8,386 bases of DNA. Origin: an uncultured Oscillospiraceae bacterium (GTDB lineage: Bacteria > Bacillota > Clostridia > Oscillospirales > Oscillospiraceae). Position numbers and translations under genes: made by a program. The stretch is taken from contig CAJUCA010000083.1 of the NCBI GenBank assembly GCA_910585265.1, positions 1-8,386 on the forward strand, in the 5' to 3' direction. Below, piece by piece: positions 1 through 5,877 of the stretch. Every line of letters begins with the position of its first letter. The first letter of the stretch is position 1. The notes beneath the pieces were generated by a model, which was given only the letters and a program-made list of their open reading frames with translations, was not told the DNA's origin and made no database searches.

Positions 1-25
1 AACGCCCGCTCTCGCGAACTTTTAT

Positions 26-54
26 AGATTACCACACTCGCAGAGGTTTGTCAA
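26..54 (-). promoter_or_regulatory. Proximal promoter (P2) of a leftward tandem pair, probably for a stable-RNA operon
   Basis: On the minus strand a perfect -35 TTGACA (plus 49-54) is followed after exactly 17 bp by TAATCT (plus 26-31). An A/T-rich stretch lies just upstream of the -35 (about 55-95), like an UP element. Transcription would start near position 19 and leave the window at once. It lies about 103 bp downstream of a second promoter of the same quality. Tandem, UP-element-preceded consensus promoters are typical of rRNA and tRNA operons, so I infer such an operon just beyond the left edge; the transcribed gene itself is not visible. Confidence 0.65.
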
Positions 55-128
55 GAGTTAATTTCGATTTCTCAAAACTTTTTCTCAACTCCGCCCCATT
101 TCAAGGCGTTCCTCACAGGTGCCCGCTT

Positions 129-157
129 ATATTAGCAAATTCCCCCGCGCTTGTCAA
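129..157 (-). promoter_or_regulatory. Distal promoter (P1) of the leftward tandem pair
   Basis: The minus strand reads TTGACA (plus 152-157), a 17-bp spacer, then TAATAT (plus 129-134). Directly upstream of the -35 is a purine/A-rich run (plus 158-190), UP-element-like. The start would be near position 122. The same geometry is repeated 103 bp downstream. Nothing protein-coding lies between the two promoters, which supports an untranslated leader of a stable RNA operon rather than an mRNA. Confidence 0.65.
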
Positions 158-204
158 TACCTTTTTTCTCTTTTCTTCGCCTTTTTTATTCCGCCGCTTC
201 CCCC

Positions 205-233
205 TTGCGAAACCGCCCCTCCTGTGTTACCCT
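205..233 (+). promoter_or_regulatory. Possible promoter of the FAD oxidoreductase/VOC operon
   Basis: TTGCGA (205-210), a 17-bp spacer and TACCCT (228-233) give the right geometry, though the -10 is a poor match to TATAAT. The start would fall near 240, giving a short A/T-rich leader that ends in the AAGGAAGG ribosome site. It is the best plus-strand candidate between the divergent promoters and the first gene. Confidence 0.35.
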
Positions 234-267
234 AATCCTACATTATATATAAGGAAGGAACCCCGCC

Positions 268-1848
268 ATGCTGCAAGTGAACAACCTCATCCTCCCCGTC
301 GGCGGGGACGAGGCCCTCCTCCGCCAGACCGCCGCCAAGGCCCTCCGGGTCCCCCCAGGCCAGCTCCAGTCCCTCACCCTCCACCGCCAGTCCATCGACG
401 CCCGGAGGAAAACCGACGTCCGCCTGGTCTGCGCCGTCCGCGTCACCCTGAAGGACGAAGCCGCCGTCCTCCGCCGCGCCCCCAAGGGGGTGGCAGAGGT
501 GGCCGACGCCCCCTACGTCCTCCCCCCCGTCCGCCGCGCCTCCTCCACCCGCCCCGTGGTGGCGGGCATGGGCCCGGCGGGCCTGTTCGCCGCGCTGACC
601 CTGGCCCGGGCGGGCCTGCGCCCCATCGTCCTGGAGCGGGGCCGGGACGTGGACGCCCGCACCCGGGACGTGGAGCACTTCTGGCAGACCGCCCAGCTCT
701 CCCCCGCCTCCAACGTCCAGTTCGGCGAGGGCGGCGCGGGCACGTTCTCCGACGGCAAGCTCACCACCGGGGTGAACGACCCCCGCGTCTCCCACGTCTT
801 TGACGTGTTCGTCTCCCACGGCGCGCCCGCCGACATCAAATACTCCCACAAGCCCCACATCGGCACCGACGTGCTGCGGGACGTGGTGAAATCCATCCGG
901 GGCGAGCTGCTCAGCCTGGGGGCGGACGTCCGCTTCGGCCACCAGCTCACCGGGCTGACCCGGATGGACGGCCGCCTCTCCGCCCTCACCGTCCAAACGG
1001 AGAGCGGCCCCTGCCCCCTCCCCTGCGACGCCCTGATCCTGGCCCCCGGCCACTCCGCCCGGGACACCTTCCAAATGCTGTACCAGCTGGGCCTGCCCAT
1101 GGAGCGCAAGCCCTTCGCCATCGGCGTGCGCATTGAGCACAGCCAGGAGGCGGTGAGCCGCGCCCAGTTCGGCCCCTTCTGGGACAGGCTCCCCGCCGCC
1201 GACTACAAGCTGGCCTGCCACCTGCCGTCAGGCCGCTCGGCCTTCACCTTCTGCGTCTGCCCCGGCGGGCAGGTGGTGGCCGCCGCCAGCAATTACGGCC
1301 AGGTGGTCACCAACGGCATGAGCCTCCGGGCCCGGGACGGGGCCAACATCAACGGCGGCTTCCTTGTCGGCGTAAACCCGGACGACTTCGGCGGGGACGA
1401 TCCCCTGGCCGGGGTGCGCTTCCAGGAAAAGTGGGAGCGCGCCGCTTTCACCGCCGGAGGCGGGGACTTCCGCGCCCCCGCCCAGCTTGTCGGGGACTTC
1501 CTGTCAGACCGCCCCTCCACCGGCCCCCGCTCCATCCTGCCCACCTACCGCCCCGGCGTCACCTGGACCACCCTAAAGGGCACCCTCCCGGATTTTGTAC
1601 TGGATACCTTAAAAGAGGCCCTCCCCATCTTTGACCACAAGCTCCACGGCTTCGCCCACCCGGACGGGGTGCTCACCGGGGTGGAGACCCGCTCCTCCTC
1701 CCCGGTGCGCATACTCCGGGACGAAGCCTTCCAATCCCCCGCCCTCCCCGGCCTGTACCCCTGCGGCGAGGGCGCGGGCTACGCCGGGGGCATCACCTCC
1801 GCCGCCGTGGACGGCATCAAGGCGGCGGAAGCCCTCCTCCAGGGCTGA
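268..1848 (+). CDS. NAD(P)/FAD-dependent oxidoreductase, COG2509-type 'FAD-dependent dehydrogenase'
   Basis: This 526-residue cytosolic flavoprotein has no signal peptide or membrane segment. Residues 1-90 form a small N-terminal domain containing SIDARRK (42-48), a motif I associate with this family. A Rossmann FAD-binding loop follows, GMGPAG at 100-105, with the usual acidic residue at the end of the next strand (LERG). The family block FGEGGAGTFSDGKLTTG is at 152-168. The C-terminal FAD-closing motif YPCGEGAGYAGGITSA is at 497-512. Length and order match the uncharacterised COG2509 family; the physiological substrate is not known. The start is set by AAGGAAGG at 251-258, nine bases before ATG. 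The VOC gene follows after 27 bp on the same strand, so the two are probably cotranscribed. The assignment to an FAD-dependent oxidoreductase is firm, but nothing more specific can be supported. Confidence 0.9.
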   Translation: MLQVNNLILPVGGDEALLRQTAAKALRVPPGQLQSLTLHRQSIDARRKTDVRLVCAVRVTLKDEAAVLRRAPKGVAEVADAPYVLPPVRRASSTRPVVAGMGPAGLFAALTLARAGLRPIVLERGRDVDARTRDVEHFWQTAQLSPASNVQFGEGGAGTFSDGKLTTGVNDPRVSHVFDVFVSHGAPADIKYSHKPHIGTDVLRDVVKSIRGELLSLGADVRFGHQLTGLTRMDGRLSALTVQTESGPCPLPCDALILAPGHSARDTFQMLYQLGLPMERKPFAIGVRIEHSQEAVSRAQFGPFWDRLPAADYKLACHLPSGRSAFTFCVCPGGQVVAAASNYGQVVTNGMSLRARDGANINGGFLVGVNPDDFGGDDPLAGVRFQEKWERAAFTAGGGDFRAPAQLVGDFLSDRPSTGPRSILPTYRPGVTWTTLKGTLPDFVLDTLKEALPIFDHKLHGFAHPDGVLTGVETRSSSPVRILRDEAFQSPALPGLYPCGEGAGYAGGITSAAVDGIKAAEALLQG

Positions 1849-1875
1849 CGCCCCCCAAGAAAGGAGCGCGCCATC

Positions 1876-2259
1876 ATGCGCATCGAACACATCGCCCTGT
1901 ACGTCAAGGATCTGGAGGCCGCCCGCCATTTCTTCCAGCACTACCTGGGCGCGGCCTCCAACCAGCTCTACCACAACCCCCGCACCGGGTTCCGCTCCTA
2001 CTTCCTGTCCTTCGACGGCGGCGCGCGGCTGGAGCTGATGAACAAACCGGACGCGGAGGAGCAGTCCCCCTCCCTCACCCGCCTGGGCTACATCCACCTG
2101 GCCTTCAGCCTGGGCGGGGCCGAACAGGTGGACCGGCTCACCGCCCGTCTCAAGGCCGACGGCTACGAGGTGGTCAGCGGCCCCCGCACCACAGGCGACG
2201 GCTATTACGAGAGCTGTATCGTCACCACCGAGGGCAATCAGATCGAATTAACCGTCTGA
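1876..2259 (+). CDS. VOC-family metalloprotein (glyoxalase I / dioxygenase fold)
   Basis: This 127-residue protein is one vicinal-oxygen-chelate domain made of two beta-alpha-beta-beta-beta modules. The four metal-ligand positions of the glyoxalase I type are all present: H5 (RIEHIALYV), E53 (RLELM), H74 (GYIHLAF) and E124 (GNQIELTV). The protein ends right after the last ligand strand, as short single-domain members do. Known members isomerise hemithioacetals, cleave aromatics or bind drugs. The sequence does not decide between these, although the intact H/E/H/E set suggests a metal-dependent enzyme rather than a binding-only protein. GGAG at 1863-1866 lies nine bases before ATG. It follows the FAD oxidoreductase by 27 bp with no terminator between, so it is likely the second gene of that operon. 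No clear intrinsic terminator follows it. Confidence 0.88.
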   Translation: MRIEHIALYVKDLEAARHFFQHYLGAASNQLYHNPRTGFRSYFLSFDGGARLELMNKPDAEEQSPSLTRLGYIHLAFSLGGAEQVDRLTARLKADGYEVVSGPRTTGDGYYESCIVTTEGNQIELTV

Positions 2260-2279
2260 ATTTCCTCCACAGCCTGTAG

Positions 2280-2505
2280 TCGTGCTCCGCCTGTTCGAGA
2301 CGCGCCCTAAGAGCTCCGACTCCGCAAAATCACCTGCGCCATCTTCGATGGCTCCGGTCATTTCGCTCCGCTCCGACCTTAGTTCGCTGCTCACGACGGC
2401 TCCGCAACCTGCAATCGTGCTCCGCCTGTTCGCGGCGCGCCCTAAGAGCTCCAATTTCGCAAAATAGCCTTGGTTTGCCGCTCAAAACGGCTCCGCAACC
2501 GGGAA
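2280..2505. repeat. Degenerate intergenic A-B/A-B direct repeat
   Basis: The gap between the VOC gene and the next regulator contains two copies of a composite repeat. Segment A (51 bp) occurs at 2280-2330 and 2415-2465 and differs at 5 positions by my count. Segment B (33 bp) occurs at 2382-2414 and 2473-2505 with about 27 identities. In the first unit A and B are separated by 51 bp holding a perfect 6-bp hairpin with a TTC loop (GCCATC at 2338-2343, GATGGC at 2347-2352). In the second unit the spacer is only 7 bp, as if deleted. The short open frames here contain only the repeat and no plausible start, so I read it as non-coding, probably an interspersed family decaying in place. This accounts for most of the gene-free stretch 2260-2600. 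Confidence 0.75.
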
Positions 2506-2550
2506 TTTACACCCCGCAACCCAAACGCAACAGCAAATTGGTGGCCCTCC

Positions 2551-2575
2551 CCGCCATTTTTTCCTATACTGGCGG
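2551..2575 (+). promoter_or_regulatory. -10 box with overlapping inverted repeat, possible operator of the XRE gene
   Basis: A clear -10, TATACT, lies at 2565-2570, 30 bp before the regulator's ATG; no good -35 is visible at 16-18 bp. The -10 sits between and touches the arms of an inverted repeat, CCGCCA at 2551-2556 and TGGCGG at 2570-2575. A bound dimer there would block polymerase, so autoregulation by the downstream XRE protein is plausible but inferred. Confidence 0.4.
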
Positions 2576-2600
2576 CATTCCAAACAAGGAGGTCATCTAT

Positions 2601-3491
2601 ATGACATTCGGTGAAAACCTGCAATTCCTCCGCAAACGCGCCGGCATGACGCAGGAGGAGCTGGCGGAAAAAATGGAAGTCTCCCGCCAGTCGGTGAGCA
2701 AGTGGGAGTCCAACGCCGCCTACCCGGAAATGGACGCCATCCTCCGCCTGTGCGGCCTGTTCCGCTGCGACCTGGACACCCTGCTCCGGGGCGACGTGTC
2801 CCGCCGCTTTGGAGAGGACGCCTCCCTCTGGGACCGGCATATGAACAGCTTCGCCGCCGCCATGGCGGCAGGGGTAGCCCTGATCCTGCTGGGCGTCACC
2901 CTTCTGCTGCTGGTGGGCGAGTTTTTCGCCCTTGAAATGTGGGCAGGGGTGGTCTTTTTCCTGTTCCTCACCGTGGCGGTCACCATCTTTATCCTCTCCG
3001 GCATGGGCCACGACACCTTCCTCCGCCAGCACCCCGGCATCGGCCCCTGCTACACCAAGGAGGAGGCGGACCGCTTCGAGCGGCGTTTTCCCGCCCTCAT
3101 CGCCATCCCCATCGCCCTGCTTCTGCTGGGGCTCACCGCCATCATCCCCCTGGATACGTATGCCGATCTCCGCCTTGGCCTGGGCCTGAGCCTGGATCAG
3201 TGGGACGCCTTGTGCGGCACCCTGTTCCTGCTGTGCGTCACCATCACCGCCACCGCCCTCACCTGGGCGGGCCTCCAGTACGCCAAATACGGCTTCCCGG
3301 AGGAAAAAATGACCCCCGCCCAGCGGCGGATCAGCCGGATCTGGGGCGTGGGCATGGTAGCCGCCACCGCCCTCTATGTGGGCCTGGGCTACGGCCTGGA
3401 TCTCTGGAAGCAGGCCGCCCCCATCGTCTACACCGTAGCCGCCCTGCTGTGCGTGGCCGCCACCATCCTGGTGCGCAAGGACAACGAATAA
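2601..3491 (+). CDS. XRE-family transcriptional regulator with C-terminal six-pass membrane domain
   Basis: The 296-residue protein begins with a lambda-repressor-type helix-turn-helix domain (about 5-63). MTQEELAEKMEVSRQSVSKW at 16-35 forms the recognition helix pair, followed by the YPEMDAILRLCGLF helix. A charged linker leads to about six hydrophobic segments (roughly 84-106, 112-133, 163-183, 203-224, 248-266, 271-291). It is therefore a membrane-anchored DNA-binding protein, a common but poorly understood Firmicute type; ligand and targets are unknown. The start is fixed by a near-perfect AAGGAGG at 2586-2592, eight bases before ATG. The reading frame stays open upstream to 2475, but that extension runs through repeat and promoter sequence. 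It converges on upp and shares a terminator with it. An inverted repeat over its -10 suggests autoregulation. Confidence 0.85.
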   Translation: MTFGENLQFLRKRAGMTQEELAEKMEVSRQSVSKWESNAAYPEMDAILRLCGLFRCDLDTLLRGDVSRRFGEDASLWDRHMNSFAAAMAAGVALILLGVTLLLLVGEFFALEMWAGVVFFLFLTVAVTIFILSGMGHDTFLRQHPGIGPCYTKEEADRFERRFPALIAIPIALLLLGLTAIIPLDTYADLRLGLGLSLDQWDALCGTLFLLCVTITATALTWAGLQYAKYGFPEEKMTPAQRRISRIWGVGMVAATALYVGLGYGLDLWKQAAPIVYTVAALLCVAATILVRKDNE

Positions 3492-3497
3492 CCCCGC

Positions 3498-3540
3498 AAA
3501 AAATCCCGCCTCCGAAGGCCGGAGGCGGGATTGTTCCGTC
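3498..3540. terminator. Shared bidirectional intrinsic terminator between the XRE gene and upp
   Basis: A perfect 13-bp stem (3502-3514 pairing with 3520-3532, loop AAGGC) lies between the converging stop codons. On the minus strand it is followed by a run of six T (plus 3498-3503), so it is a strong terminator for upp. On the plus strand the tail TTGTTCCGTCTGTTT is only moderately T-rich, giving weaker termination for the XRE gene. Confidence 0.9.
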
Positions 3541-3543
3541 TGT

Positions 3544-4176
3544 TTACTTGGTGCCGAAAATGCGGTCCCCCGCATCGCCCAGGCCGGGCACGATGTAGCT
3601 GTTCTCGTTCAGCCCCTCGTCCACCGCGCCGCAGTAGATCTCCACGTCCGGGTGCTTGGAGGTGACCACCTCAATGCCCTTGGGGGCGGCCACCAGCACC
3701 ATCAGCTTGATGTTCTTGCAGCCGTAGCCCTTCATGATGGAGATGGCGGCGTCCGCGCTGCCTCCGGTGGCCAGCATGGGATCTACGATGAGCACGTCCC
3801 GCTCGGCCACGTCCCGGGGCATCTTGCAGAAATACTGCACCGGCTCCATGGTCTCCTCGTTGCGGTACATCCCCAAATGGCCCACACGGGCGGCGGGCAC
3901 CATCCGCAGCACACCCTCCACCAGTCCCAGCCCGGCCCGGAGAATGGGCACCACGGCGAACTTCTTGCCCGCCAGGATGGGGGCCTCCATCTTGCAGATG
4001 GGGGTCTCAATCTCCCGGGTGGTGAGGGGCAGGTCCCGGGTGGCCTCGTAGGTAAGCAGCATACCGATCTCGGAGACGATCTCCCGGAAGTCCTTGGTGG
4101 AGGTGTCCTTGTCCCGCAGGATAGTCAGCTTGTGGGCGACAAGGGGATGGTTGACCACGTGTACTTTTTCGTTCAT
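3544..4176 (-). CDS. upp: Uracil phosphoribosyltransferase
   Basis: The enzyme converts uracil and PRPP to UMP and pyrophosphate in the cytosol, which is pyrimidine salvage. The 210 residues match the usual 205-215 of the family. Visible signatures are VPILRAGLG at 76-84, the PRPP-binding loop VLIVDPMLATGGSA at 128-141, and the C-terminal uracil-recognition block YIVPGLGDAGDR at 194-205. The open frame continues upstream of the chosen ATG, but AAAGGAG (plus 4185-4191) with an 8-base spacer, and a start matching the typical N-terminus MNEKVHVVNHPLVAHKL, fix it at 4176. It has its own promoter and a strong terminator, so it is probably a single-gene transcript. The short leader (about 50 nt) contains only a weak 4-bp hairpin and no recognisable PyrR attenuator. 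Confidence 0.97.
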   Translation of the reverse strand: MNEKVHVVNHPLVAHKLTILRDKDTSTKDFREIVSEIGMLLTYEATRDLPLTTREIETPICKMEAPILAGKKFAVVPILRAGLGLVEGVLRMVPAARVGHLGMYRNEETMEPVQYFCKMPRDVAERDVLIVDPMLATGGSADAAISIMKGYGCKNIKLMVLVAAPKGIEVVTSKHPDVEIYCGAVDEGLNENSYIVPGLGDAGDRIFGTK

Positions 4177-4233
4177 GTCGGCAGCTCCTTTGTTATCCAA
4201 ATATTCCCGCAAACCGGGTGCGCGTTCTGAGTC

Positions 4234-4262
4234 ATTATAACACAGAGCCGCCCCCTTGCCAA
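4234..4262 (-). promoter_or_regulatory. upp promoter
   Basis: The minus strand shows TTGGCA (plus 4257-4262), a 17-bp spacer and a perfect TATAAT (plus 4234-4239), 58 bp before the upp start codon. The predicted start is near 4227. It lies wholly in the 125-bp gap after the upstream membrane regulator, so upp can be expressed independently of that gene. Confidence 0.85.
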
Positions 4263-4301
4263 GAGACTGCCGCATATTTTTCGATTTTTTCCGCCGGGGC
4301 C

Positions 4302-5336
4302 TCACCTTTTCCGCCGCCGGATCTCCGCCGCCACCCCCACCGCGGCGACGGCGGCGGAGATCACCAGCATGATCTGGAAGATCAGCGAATTCACCCAGGA
4401 CAGGTCCCCGGCGGCCCGCCGGGCCAGCATATCGGCCACGGAGAAATAGTCCAGGAACCGTGGCCCCCCCGTGTCCTCCAGCAGGAGATCGCACAGCCCG
4501 TTAAACACCGGGGTGGCGAAGCTGACCAGCAGGGCCACGGCCCCGGCCTTCCCCCAAGGCCCCGCGGGCAGCCAGTACACCGCCGCGAACCCGGCCCAAA
4601 AAAAGCCGCACCCCGCCAACGCCAGCGGGAAGGCCACCGGCACCAGCCAGTCCCCTCCGGCAAAGGCCCAGATCACCGCCAGCAGGCCGAACACCCAAAC
4701 CGTCAGCACCGCCGCGCACAGCGGCAGGACGTGCCTCCCGTAAAACCGCCACACCGCCCACCAGCCCCAGGGCAGGGCCAGGGATGCCGCCGTGATGGCC
4801 AGCCCCCCGATGATCCACCAGCCCCCGGCGTACCACCAGCAGGCCAGCAGCAGAAGGAACAGGCACCCCGTAGCCGCCCCCAGGCAGACCGTCAGCCGGC
4901 TGCGCCCCACCAGGGCAGGCAGGTTGGTGAAGCAGAAGGCCAGGCCGCACCCCGTCAGCACGATCCAGAACCAGTCCAGGGCGTGGAACACCGCCAGGTC
5001 GCAGATGAAGCACACCACAACGGCGATGGCATAGCTCACAGCAAAAAACCGCCGCGTGTTCCGCGTCACCCCCCGCCACACCGCCGCCTGCCTCGCCTGG
5101 ACATGGGCCTGGTCATCGTCGCAGGCGGTGAAGAACTCATGCTCCGTGATCCCCAACGCCCCGCAGATGGGCACCACCATGGATACGTCCGGGTAGGACA
5201 GCCCCCGCTCCCACTTGCTGACGGCGGACTCGGTGACGAACAGCCGCCCCGCCAGCTCCCCCTGGGTCAGCCCCGCCTCCTGCCGCTTCCGGCGTATGTA
5301 CTCGCCGAAGGACTTCTTGTTGTCATGTTCGTCCAT
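4302..5336 (-). CDS. XRE-family transcriptional regulator with C-terminal multi-pass membrane domain
   Basis: The 344-residue protein has an N-terminal helix-turn-helix domain (about 8-70) with LTQGELAGRLFVTESAVSKW at 23-42 and the YPDVSMVVPICGALGI helix. From residue 97 on it is almost entirely hydrophobic, with about eight predicted membrane segments (near 97-117, 121-142, 147-168, 172-190, 203-226, 229-255, 264-284, 316-337) and a basic tail (RRRKR). It is rich in tryptophan and aromatic residues within the membrane part. GGAG (plus 5346-5349) lies nine bases upstream of the ATG. The architecture parallels the regulator at 2601-3491, but the membrane parts do not look alike. It lies upstream of upp on the same strand, yet upp has its own promoter. 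The target and signal are unknown; related proteins are often annotated only as 'helix-turn-helix domain-containing protein'. Confidence 0.85.
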   Translation of the reverse strand: MDEHDNKKSFGEYIRRKRQEAGLTQGELAGRLFVTESAVSKWERGLSYPDVSMVVPICGALGITEHEFFTACDDDQAHVQARQAAVWRGVTRNTRRFFAVSYAIAVVVCFICDLAVFHALDWFWIVLTGCGLAFCFTNLPALVGRSRLTVCLGAATGCLFLLLLACWWYAGGWWIIGGLAITAASLALPWGWWAVWRFYGRHVLPLCAAVLTVWVFGLLAVIWAFAGGDWLVPVAFPLALAGCGFFWAGFAAVYWLPAGPWGKAGAVALLVSFATPVFNGLCDLLLEDTGGPRFLDYFSVADMLARRAAGDLSWVNSLIFQIMLVISAAVAAVGVAAEIRRRKR

Positions 5337-5368
5337 GGGCTCTCGCTCCTTTTTTTGGATATGCCCCC

Positions 5369-5397
5369 ACCCTACCCCGCCAACCGGAAAAAGTCAA
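5369..5397 (-). promoter_or_regulatory. Likely promoter of the membrane-bound XRE regulator
   Basis: The minus strand reads TTGACT (plus 5392-5397), 17 bp, then TAGGGT (plus 5369-5374). The -35 is strong and the -10 weak, with the start near 5362 and a short leader ending in the A-rich ribosome site. No better candidate is seen between this point and the start codon. Confidence 0.55.
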
Positions 5398-5471
5398 GGC
5401 TTTTGCCCGAAATTCCCACTCGACCGTCAGGAAAGTCCCCTGTTTCCAAGGGTTTGCGGGCCATTACAAAT

Positions 5472-5514
5472 ACTGCGGCCACCGTTCTCCGACGTTGGCC
5501 GCAGTTTATTTTTT
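5472..5514 (+). terminator. Intrinsic terminator, plus-oriented, with no obvious upstream gene
   Basis: A 10-bp perfect stem (ACTGCGGCCA at 5472-5481, TGGCCGCAGT at 5496-5505), with a further CGT/ACG pairing in the loop, is followed by TTTATTTTTT on the plus strand. By shape it is a good terminator for rightward transcription, yet no rightward gene lies between 5337 and 5471. Read on the minus strand its tail is ATTTGTAAT, so it could also serve, less well, as the terminator of the small XRE gene ending at 5567. Confidence 0.65.
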
Positions 5515-5566
5515 CTCAAATTCTTCCTTCGCCTGAGCTCACGCAGCCCAACCAACCGCTCCCCCC

Positions 5567-5785
5567 TCAGCGGTTTGTCTCCGGTCTGTCCGTCCGCTCC
5601 AGGAGGTAGTCCACACTAACATCATAAAAGTCCGCCAGTGCGCACAGCACTTCCGGCGGGATCAGATGCTGTCCGTTTTCATAATACGAGTACGACCTTT
5701 GTGTGATGTTAATGACCGCACCCACCGCCGTCTGTGTCAGGTCGTGATCCTCTCTCAGGTCACGGATGCGCCTGTACTTTTTCAT
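5567..5785 (-). CDS. Small XRE-family helix-turn-helix protein (Cro/CI-like repressor)
   Basis: The 72-residue protein is a single lambda-repressor-type DNA-binding domain with no effector region. TQTAVGAVINITQRSYSYYE forms the helix-turn-helix core (near residues 20-39). PPEVLCALADFYDVSVDYLL is the characteristic end of the domain. A GTG nine bases upstream could add three residues. I prefer the ATG at 5785 because GGTGAT (complement of the 16S 3' end) lies just before it and overlaps that GTG. The gene is divergent from a 57-residue unknown gene; the 92-bp gap contains two dyads. Base composition is less GC-rich than the neighbouring housekeeping genes, which suggests an accessory origin. 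A role as local repressor of the divergent pair is inferred. Confidence 0.8.
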   Translation of the reverse strand: MKKYRRIRDLREDHDLTQTAVGAVINITQRSYSYYENGQHLIPPEVLCALADFYDVSVDYLLERTDRPETNR

Positions 5786-5796
5786 GCTTATCACCC

Positions 5797-5811
5797 AACG
5801 TAGTATACGTT
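5797..5811. promoter_or_regulatory. Perfect dyad over the -10 of the small XRE gene: candidate operator
   Basis: The 15-bp sequence AACGTAGTATACGTT is an exact inverted repeat (6-bp arms, 3-bp centre). On the minus strand it contains TATACT (plus 5802-5807), the only good -10 for the small XRE gene, 11 bp before its ATG; the matching -35 is weak. A repressor bound here would shut its own promoter, as Cro/CI-type proteins do. The dyad is observed; its operator role is inferred. Confidence 0.55.
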
Positions 5812-5827
5812 AGATTAAATTGTTCTA

Positions 5828-5856
5828 TTTACATCCAGAATATTTTAGTCTAAAAT
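5828..5856 (+). promoter_or_regulatory. Promoter of the 57-residue gene with overlapping perfect dyad
   Basis: TTTACA (5828-5833), a 17-bp spacer and TAAAAT (5851-5856) form a good plus-strand promoter with a start near 5863. The perfect inverted repeat ATTTTAG-T-CTAAAAT (5842-5856) covers the spacer end and the whole -10. It is a second, differently composed operator candidate 30 bp from the AACGTA dyad, so the two divergent genes could be controlled by one or two DNA-binding proteins. Confidence 0.6.
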
Positions 5857-5877
5857 CCACACAGAGGGATGACCGCG

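Noticed and set aside
238..1221. Long minus-strand open frame (327 codons) opposite the FAD oxidoreductase
   Set aside because: It is the antisense shadow of a GC-rich gene; its product is low-complexity Gly/Val/Ala/His with no motif, while the plus frame carries complete flavoprotein signatures.
2248..2454. Small minus-strand frame with repeated ELLGR..NRRST segments
   Set aside because: The protein-level repeat is only the DNA direct repeat read in frame; there is no ribosome site and it overlaps the VOC stop.
2475..2600. 42-residue N-terminal extension of the XRE regulator
   Set aside because: It would translate repeat B and the promoter; a near-perfect AAGGAGG precedes the internal ATG at 2601, and XRE proteins normally begin just before the helix-turn-helix.
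2442..3575. 377-codon minus-strand open frame opposite the XRE regulator
   Set aside because: It is an antisense shadow; it runs through the bidirectional terminator and has no recognisable domain.
4177..4494. 106-residue N-terminal extension of upp
   Set aside because: It would span the upp promoter and overlap the upstream gene; the ATG at 4176 has a good ribosome site and gives the family's usual length.
5554..5575. AACCGCT/AGCGGTT hairpin at the 3' end of the small XRE gene as its terminator
   Set aside because: The stem is only 7 bp, there is no T-run on either side, and the stop codon lies within it.
4218..5609. 463-codon plus-strand open frame opposite the second XRE regulator
   Set aside because: Its translation is Pro/Gln/Arg/His low complexity, it has no ribosome site, and it starts in the upp promoter region.
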